Origin: Spirogloea muscicola
Taxonomy: Eukaryota > Streptophyta > Zygnematophyceae > Spirogloeales > Spirogloeaceae
Assembly (NCBI GenBank): GCA_009602725.1
Contig: WELB01000057.1
Span: forward strand, 524,201 to 588,200
Length of the DNA stretch: 64,000 bases
Direction: 5' to 3'
Shown here: positions 57,088 to 64,000 of the stretch, piece by piece
Layout of the letters: each line of letters begins with the position of its first letter
How positions within the stretch are numbered: the first letter of the stretch is position 1
The notes under the pieces: model-generated
Database searches by the model: none
Told to the model about the DNA's origin: nothing
What the model saw: only the letters and a program-made list of their open reading frames with translations
Position numbers and translations under genes: made by a program

Positions 57088-60000
57088 CTACCCTCCGACC
57101 ACATTGGAGAATACCAAATAAGCGCAAATGACAGTTGAAGAGAAGAGCGAGACCCAGGCCCCGCTAGGCATCATCTCCATGGCAGCCGACACAGGCGATT
57201 GCTGCTCTCCTTCGGCCCACATCCGGAGCCGATCCGCCTCGGCAGCATAGACTGCTTGCCCCTGCAGTGTCACAGGACAAGAGTATGCCTGTAAAGCATA
57301 CTACAATCGGACAATGAAAACACGGATGCGTTCCATACACCAGCTGCAGTCTGTCTTCTGACATGGCATTCCTGCAAATAGAGAAGCGTTTGCCTAAGCT
57401 CACATGTGCACATACTGCATGCTCATCTCTCACCTCTTCGTCAAACCAGCGGCCCCTCCGTAGCCAGGCTGTGACGATGGCGAGGATGATACGAGGAGGC
57501 GTAAGGTAATTGATGGCCTTCCCTGTTCCTCTCACATTGCGCATGCGAGGGACAAGAGCTCGAGCCACAGTCTCTGGTTGTTCGCATATGATGTTGAATG
57601 CTTGCTTGTTTTGTAATGTTGCACCACTGCATAGACACAACTTCCCACTTCTTTCAGGCAACACGCTCATGCATTGTTATATTGCTGCTGTAGGCCTTTA
57701 CTGCAGCAGCTTCTCCAGAATATGAAGTCAGATGTAGCTGCTTCTCAGAGCACGAGATGTGGCAGCCAATGAGGTCAAGTTGCAAAGGACCTTGACCTTA
57801 AAAGAAGATCAGTGAGGACCATGCCAGGAGATGCAGTGTGCACTCCAACTCGTGATCGTCTGCACTCCTCCAGCAGTGTTGCATGAAATTGCCGTAGTGC
57901 ACATTTTGTGGCACCGTAGCTGTGCAATGCCAGATTGTGGCAGAGCCACGGATTGTAAGACATGGCAACTGTTGACAGAATCACACATGTAATTTATCCA
58001 TGGCAAGGATGTCTGTGTTAGAATGACGTGCTTATTGTCTGCGACGACAAGCTCCGTGCCGTAAAGAGAAGACTTGCTGCTTGGCAGAACTTACGCAGCA
58101 TAGCGAGGTGTGGCTTGACCTCCTGACCCATTTCCGTCCATGTTGAACACATGCCCACCTCGAGATTGCCTCTTCATTTGCAGAATTGCTGCCTTGGTGC
58201 AAGATAAAGACCCCAGAAGGTTGGTGGAGACGACCTAGAGAAAAGCACCAATGTTGTCCTGTCAAATCTGCAAGGACCTAAAGCAAGATAATGGTATGGA
58301 ACCTAGACCGAGAGCACGAGACAAGGAGAGCCGCCCCAACCTTGTTGAGCTCCATGTCAGAGAAGTCGAGAAAAGGCTTTGCTTTTACGCTGACTCCTGC
58401 ATTGTTTATCTGATTCACATGCCACAGCAATGATACAGATCAGTAAAACGACTGATGTAGATCTTGTTGACAATCGGCAATGGAAGGTTCTCACTGCAGT
58501 CAGTGTAGTGGCCATAAATTTGCAAGTACCTATCATACGAGCTTAGCTACGTGATTTGTGATAGTACATACCCAGACATCTATGGTGCCAAGCTCATGCA
58601 CAGCAACATCAACAAGGGCCTTAACGTCCTCCGGAAAGTGGACGTTACAAGCCATGCCAACAATCTTCTGGGAGCCTGTTTGATCCTTCTGCACTGCGCT
58701 TGCTGATCCACCAGGTAATGACGTGGTTCTGCTCAGCCAAGAAATCTGCATGAGATTAATCCAAAAGAGCAGCCAACAGAGCAGGAAATTGCAATTATCC
58801 TATTGGGGCTTTAAGCCATGATCAGGACACTATGTGCACCATACCTGCAGGTCAGCTCTTCAGATCCTCCACGAGAGTGAACCACTCCAAGAGGCAATCT
58901 CCGGCGTTGCGATATCATGTCCTCTTGTAGATCTGACACGGTTTGAGCTACTGCTAGTCCATCCCTCGAGGCAACCACCACGTTGTCACCTGCTCGAAGG
59001 AACTCACGGGCTAACGCCTTGCCAAGCCCTCTAGTGCTGCCTGTGACCACCACATTTCGAGGTCCAGTGCGCCCATAACTCTCCATAACTTGGCCTGTAC
59101 CAATCATGGAACCAAGGAAAAGCCCTGCTAACCAACTAAACCACAGCACTGCTCCTTGATGAGGTCCGCCGCCTGTACGGTCACAAGGATACAACGCTTT
59201 GAGCAACGCATACAGACAGCGGACATACAACTGACTAGATTGATCAGGTCTGGTCATTATATATCCGCCACACAAAGATGTGGAGACATTGCCCTTACAC
59301 ATGCATGCAATCTATCTGAGGATCAACCTGAGATCAGTATTGTCAAGTACATACCAGAACGTCCTCCCCATAGTTCAAGAGTGAGAAGGAATCACCTGCA
59401 AGCTCCAAGGCAGCAGACAGAACTGCTCCAGTGCCACTGCATACAATCGTATACTTTGCAAGTGCTGCGTGGAACTGTAAGCCAGGCATTTGTGCATGCC
59501 TTATCAGTATCACGACGTGATTAGATAAACTCTCTGTTGCAATGATTGGAAGAATGCTAAGAAGTTATACAAGGTTCTGATACCTGCATATTGTCACTAC
59601 CACCAGCCCTCGGCTACCTCCTGATTGTAAGTCACGTCAATGTACCCAGGTCTGCCAGATCGTACCTGCAGAAAATCTGACTCGGCCTTGACCGGCCAGC
59701 TCTCTCTCTTGGAGGCAGCGGCCAATTCGTCTGGAGCAGCCCTGAGGAAGCGGAGTACTTGGCGTGCAAGCTCTGCTCTGGCATGGCTGCGCTTGCTTGC
59801 ATTCCCTTCGCATTCCCTGAGATCTGCCATACGTGCAATTGAGTGGCAATGAGGTGCCGAGGCGAGACGGATGCCTGCGCAGCAACTTCGAGAAATTCAC
59901 ATGGAAGTGACATGACGTTGTCTCACCTGCTCCACCGAGAATTCGCACAGCGGGCCGCAGCAGCTTCTGGAACTGGACAACAGGGCTGCGGTCCTGTGTG

Positions 60001-60263
60001 CCAGCCTTCTTTGGAGGCTGGGAGCAGCACACTGCCGGCCTCGTTGATGGCGATGAGAAGCGGCAATGCCGTCGTCGGGGTACTGCCAGGGAGCCGCCAC
60101 GGCACCATGCAGAGTCGGCCCATGGTGGCGTAGGCCTCCGCGAGCCCTTGGCCGCCGTCGCGCCAGCGGGTGCCGGCTGCGCGCTGCCGAGGCTGCAACC
60201 GACGGAGCCGAGGCGGGAGGACGCCGCCGCCGCCGGCTGCGCCGCCGCCGCTGTCGCCGCCAT
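57088..60263 (-). CDS. NYC1: Chlorophyll(ide) b reductase, NYC1-like short-chain dehydrogenase
   Basis: The core is firm. It has a membrane segment AVLWFSWLAGLFLGSMIGTG, RNVVVTGSTRGLGKALAREF (NAD(P)-binding TGxxxGxG), IVGMACNVHFPEDVKALVDV, INNAGVSVKAKPFLDFSD, and SYGATKCALRQFHATLLEEC with the catalytic Tyr-x3-Lys. VGVHTASPGMVLTDLLL, NKQAFNIICEQPETVARALV, AINYLTPPRIILAIV and AVYAAEADRLRMWAEG follow, with a second membrane segment before the stop at 57088. The N-terminal exons 60263-59927 and 59823-59666 join in phase with each other and, at phase 0, with the core exon starting at 59230. They begin with a plastid-transit-like alanine/serine-rich stretch, but their sequence is not conserved, so they could belong to another gene. 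NYC1 works in thylakoids, reducing chlorophyll b to 7-hydroxymethyl chlorophyll a in antenna turnover. Two membrane segments favour NYC1 over NOL. Confidence 0.9.
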
Positions 60264-60434
60264 GGCGACCACGCCAAGCCGGGAGTCGCCGTCGAGGGGC
60301 TGGCTCGACGACTTGCGAGGCTCAAGCGGCCATCGGCGCGCCCGACGGCGGCCAAACTGCACCCAGCCCAGCAACCGAGAACGACCTTTCTGACGAGACA
60401 AGGCGACTCAATGGGCCCAGCGCTGGTCAGGAGG

Positions 60435-62215
60435 TGGTGAGAGAGAAGGCGCGCGGTGCGCATGAAATTAAAGCGAGACGATCAGAGGTCCCCCCGTGGG
60501 GTGGTCATACTGTCGGCAAGAACATGGCTAACGGGGGGGGCATTGGTGAAGGAGCGTCGCCAAAGCGACGCCCGGGGGCTGGGCTTCACGACGTGCGACA
60601 ACAGCCCAGCCGTGGTGACGGTGCGGCCGGGGGGGTCCACGTCGTGCTGACCCGGCGGGCGGCCGCGGTTACCCAGCAGCAGGCTAACCCGCCGGCCCTG
60701 GTTAACCATCCGGCTAATCTGGGTCGCCCGCGGCCGTCGCCGCTGCCCCTCGAGTATCCCGAATGCCGCTGCCCCGCGCCGCTGGCGGGAACGGAGATTT
60801 GGGCTCCCCTACACGGGGGCTGTGAAAAGCCAGCCCAGAACGAGAGGAGGGCTCGCCCATAGAGGATAGGGGCTGGAAAAGTAGAAAGGGCGCGCGCCCA
60901 TTGAGGATAGGGGCTGGAAAAGCCAGCCCAAAGAGCCCAAAAGAAGAAAGTGCTCAACCACAGAAGGTAGGAGCTGGGAAAGGCCAGCCCAAGAAGAAGG
61001 ACAAGGTCCGAAGAGCCAAAAAGAGAGAGAGAGCCAAAAAATGCTCGCTCATGAAAACGAGGGGCTAGCAAAGAAGAAGTGGCACTCCAAATGGGGGCAA
61101 GGGCTGTGAAAAGCCAGCCCAAAAAGAATTGACAAGGGTTCGGAGGGGCCGACATGCGTTTAGCAGCTACAGAGGGGTCTGAAGATGCTATGTCAGCACA
61201 GGGGGAGGATGGATCACTCAGTAGTTACGAGTGAGGAGCCGCAGATCCGACAGACTAGCTGCCGGAAAACTATCCCCCAAGCAAAGCCAGCCCAGAAAGT
61301 GCTCAAGCACAGAAGGTAGGAGCTGGGAAAGCAAGCGCGGCCAGATGGACTGGTGGCTGGGAGAAGCCAGCCCAAAAGAAGAAGAAGTGGCACTCCCAAT
61401 GGGGGCAAGGGCTGCGAAAAGCCAGCCCAAAAAGAAGTGACAAAGGTTTGGAGGGGCCAGCCACTCTTCTCTATGGGCGAGCACATTCTTTGGAGGCGGT
61501 ATGGAATGGACAAGGTCTGAAGAAAGGTCTGACGGAGGCGGAGTGCAAAGGACTAAGACATCAGCGAAGGGGACGCTCAGTAACCTCTAGTCAGAAGATG
61601 CAAGTCGAACAGCTAGCTGGCGGAAAGACGTCGCCCTGACGGAAGCCGGAGGCCGCCGCCAAAGCGCGGCCTGCGCGCAAGTGACCCGCGAAGGCATGGG
61701 ACCGCTGCAAAGAGATGGCCAAGCGCATGGGAAAGGCCAGCCCAAGAAGAATGGACAAGGTCCAAAGAGCCAGAAAAAATTGCTCGCCCATAGGGAAAGA
61801 GGGGCTAGCAAAGCCAGCCCAGAGAAGAAAGGGCAATTTTCGAAGCCACCAAGGCCACAAAACGGTGCCCAAAAAAAACAAAAAACAGAAGGGTGCCTTC
61901 AACCACAAAGCTAGACACGAGACTACCACAGATAGAAGCTTAGTAACCACGCGTGAGCAGCAGCAAGTCGGAGTAACTTGCAGTAACTCGCTCGAAGGCC
62001 AAAAGAAGAAGTGGCTCTCCCAATGGGGGCTGCGAAAAGCCAGCCCAAAAAGAATTGACAAAGGTTTGGAGGGGCCAGCCACTCTTCTCAATGGGCGAGC
62101 ACATTCTTTGGAGGAGGTACAAGCGAGTAGCAGCTCCAAAGGGGCCGGAAGAGAGAAGTGGCTCTCCCAATGGGGGAAGGGCTGTGATAAGCCAGCCCGA
62201 ACAAAGAGTTGGCAG
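60435..62215. repeat. Dense nest of stem-loop repeat tails
   Basis: After a GAAGGCGCGCGGTGCGCATG block at about 60444, at least ten hairpin tails follow in mostly one orientation: about 60815, 60850, 60895, 60960, 61090, 61320, 61395, 61730, 61800, 62030 and 62185. Fragments of the LSDLRLLT(R) protein end recur (about 61215-61270 and 61570-61650). A GCACTCCCAATGGG stretch near 61390 and related text at 62000 and 62160 are near-identical. The arrangement looks like repeated insertion into earlier tails or local duplication. No host exon is present. Confidence 0.65.
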
Positions 62216-62299
62216 AGGAGAGATCTGCCCATTCCCCCGCTGTTGCGATCAGGTGCCGCCCGCGACTTCCAAGTGTCCCCCGCCAGTGGAAGCCGCGCC

Positions 62300-62345
62300 A
62301 TGCCTTTCCCACTCCACAAACCGTGCGCCCTACCTTCTGACAGAC

Positions 62346-62385
<40 letters not shown>

Positions 62386-64000
62386 TGCCGCCACCGGCTG
62401 GCCAATGGTGGAGCTGGCGGAGGACGAGGACGAGGAGCTGCAGAAGGCGTTCCGCATGAGCCTCATGCAGGACGCCGCGGGCGCGGCCGCCGCCGCGCCG
62501 CCGAGGGACGGCTTCCGCGAGACCGGGCAGCAGCCGGAGGCCAAGCGCAGCAGGGCCGGCGAGGCCGGGCTGGCGGACGAGAGCAGAGGGAAAGGCTCGG
62601 GAGACGCACTGCCGGAGTCGGACAGGCTGCTGCAGGAGCGGGAGCTCCGAGCTGCTGCCGCCGAGCGAAGGCTGGCGGCGCTGCTGGCCTCCAGCCCGCC
62701 TTCGCAGCACCATCTCGACCGGCAACCCGCAGCTGGATCTGCGTCCGCCAGCATGTCCGGCTCCGGTAGTGCTGCTGGCGGACAGAGTGCAGTGGCCGGC
62801 CCCAGCAGCACCAGGAGCAGTGGAGCGCTCGCGCCTTCGGCAAGTGAGGCCTCTGTGGTCGTCGGCGACATCCCTCCCCCTTTGGCCGCCAGGCTCTTCA
62901 AGATGGTCTTTGGGACTGACGTCCTCCCAGAGGTCCTCTCTCAATGGTCTCGGCAGGGCTTTAGGTGCGCCTCCTTACCCCGGCCGTCATAGCTGCTGAG
63001 ACTTGACCTCCTGTTGCTGGGAGTAATTTGACGTTTTTGTGTTGCTAGCAAGGTGGAGTGGAGCAGGCTTCAGCTTCAGAACCCCCAACATCTGGAGCCA
63101 AGAGCTACAGATGCGAGCTCTGCGGCAAGCGGGCATTAGACAGAGGGGACTGTGTGTCGAACATTGGAAGAAGCTAAGTAGAACAGGTGGTTGGCTCCCA
63201 TGCTTTGTGCAGATTTAGTGCCGACGCAGAGACTGCCTTGGGCTTGGTGCAGCGTGAAGGTGGCCCATGCGGTGTCCTAGCTCCCATTCAGGTCAGCAGT
63301 GTGCTCTGTCACTGAGGCACACGACTACATATTTAGCTCGTGTCATGTGCAGAGCCGCAGTTACTGCTCTGCCTGGGTGCATATTGGTCCACGGCTTCTC
63401 AGCAGGGTTGCTGCTGCATGCTGGTCTACTGGACGAGGTCCTGTGAAGGAGCTGAATTAAGCAGAAGTGGAGCTAGAGGGCTGATAATACATGGAGGCTC
63501 TTTGGTGGCCTGCAGGCTCTTGTTTTGAAGTACTTGCTCTTTGAAAGGCAGAGCAGCCACTTCAACCTGGAGCCTGGCACCGCTGCCAAGAACCCACAGG
63601 CCTTCAAGCCTGTAGGTTCTGAGAGTTCTGTTGATTTAGCGTGCTTCTCTGAGCAGGAGAAGGACAGGTCAGCTATTGGTGCACAATCTATGAAGCATAA
63701 TGTCCCAAGTCCTGTTTGTTGGTATACAGGCAGGCCATGCGTCACGTCAACATGGCATATGCCTAGTTTTCTCTCAGTCTAGCTTACCTGTCCACACGGT
63801 CTCATACCCTGCTTAGAGGCCAGTGCTCTGCATCAGGTTCGTGCCCATCGTAAAGGCTGAGCATTAACAAGAGCACATGTGTCTTTCAACACTCATACAG
63901 TGCCTCGCTCTCTGACAGGGCTCTGGTCGAAGCCATGGCTGAGACATTGAGCAGAGCTGGCGGGCTTCGGCAATCGGGCACGTCTTCAGCTGCTAAGAAG
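62300..64000 (+). CDS. MINDY-family deubiquitinase with N-terminal UIM, cut by window end
   Basis: Exons 62300-62964, 63213-63291, 63516-63667 and 63919 onward join in phase and run off the window. A ubiquitin-interacting-motif-like helix EDEELQKAFRMSLMQD follows the start. A long low-complexity Ala/Ser linker comes next, then LFKMVFGTDVLPEVLSQWS, an FAM188-type helix. FSADAETALGLVQREGGPCG and VLAPIQ contain the MINDY catalytic cysteine, followed by LVLKYLLFERQSSHFNLEP. MINDY enzymes trim Lys48-linked polyubiquitin. The catalytic His lies beyond the window. Two in-frame starts exist: 62300, which includes a polyalanine run from the GCC tract, and 62405, directly before the UIM. Confidence 0.88.
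62345..62393. repeat. GCC trinucleotide tract, polyalanine-coding
   Basis: About 15 nearly perfect GCC units are in frame with the MINDY-like gene, coding alanine if translation starts at 62300. Confidence 0.9.

Overview
This is nuclear DNA from a member of the green lineage, most likely a green alga and possibly a streptophyte alga. The genes are split by many short introns of roughly 80-500 bp with GT-AG borders. The gene set is plant-type: a group-IV-like calcium-dependent protein kinase, an NYC1-like chlorophyll b reductase, a bifunctional histidine enzyme of the plant HISN2 type, a myristoylatable PP2C/cyclic-nucleotide-binding protein, an HLTF/RAD5-like helicase, COG7 and mitochondrial uL29m. 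Genus and species cannot be fixed from the sequence. Three isolated N characters (near 10231, 34136 and 47220) show that this is a draft assembly.

Layout. 1-440: the tail of a repeat, then a GC-rich 5' region. 441-3420 (+): an RGG-rich HABP4/SERBP1-like RNA-binding protein. 4424-5612 (-): a HISN2-like gene with no visible 5' part. 5640-9783 (-): a 12-exon MIT-AAA ATPase of the spastin type. About 10.2-17.9 kb: a graveyard of 5'-truncated, probably non-LTR retroelement copies. 18522-22714 (+): a complete 12-exon CDPK, convergent with COG7 at 23627-28531 (-). 28.6-34.0 kb: a second repeat block. 34474 to about 39191 (+): PP2C plus two cyclic-nucleotide-binding-like domains. 40380-41880 (+): an EVE-domain protein. 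43004-43775 (-): a PMP3/RCI2-like small membrane protein. 44.0-45.5 kb: repeats. 45571-46799 (-) and 47167-48024 (+): a head-to-head pair, a SASA-family esterase and uL29m. 48702-53547 (-): an HLTF/RAD5-like helicase. 53951-55711: a Tigger/pogo-like DNA transposon with intact terminal inverted repeats and a TA duplication, sitting inside an older retroelement copy. 57088-60263 (-): NYC1-like chlorophyll b reductase. 60.4-62.2 kb: a dense nest of repeat tails. 62300 to the window end (+): a MINDY-family deubiquitinase, cut by the window edge.

The genes do not form one pathway; they are ordinary housekeeping and signalling genes between repeat blocks. The most notable unexplained structure is in the repeats. 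Most retroelement copies keep only a C-terminal protein segment ending in a conserved LTRGY-like stretch, followed by a short 3' tail. That tail repeatedly carries a G+C-rich stem-loop (GGGCTGG...CCAGCCC) or, in another subfamily, a block containing GGCGCGCGGTGCGCATG. Both recur in both orientations across the window and could be 3' RNA recognition elements of the retroelement machinery. Other points worth checking are the abrupt junction between the AAA gene and HISN2, the PP2C/CNB protein without the kinase domain seen in land-plant relatives, and the Tigger insertion that can be dated against empty paralogous sites.
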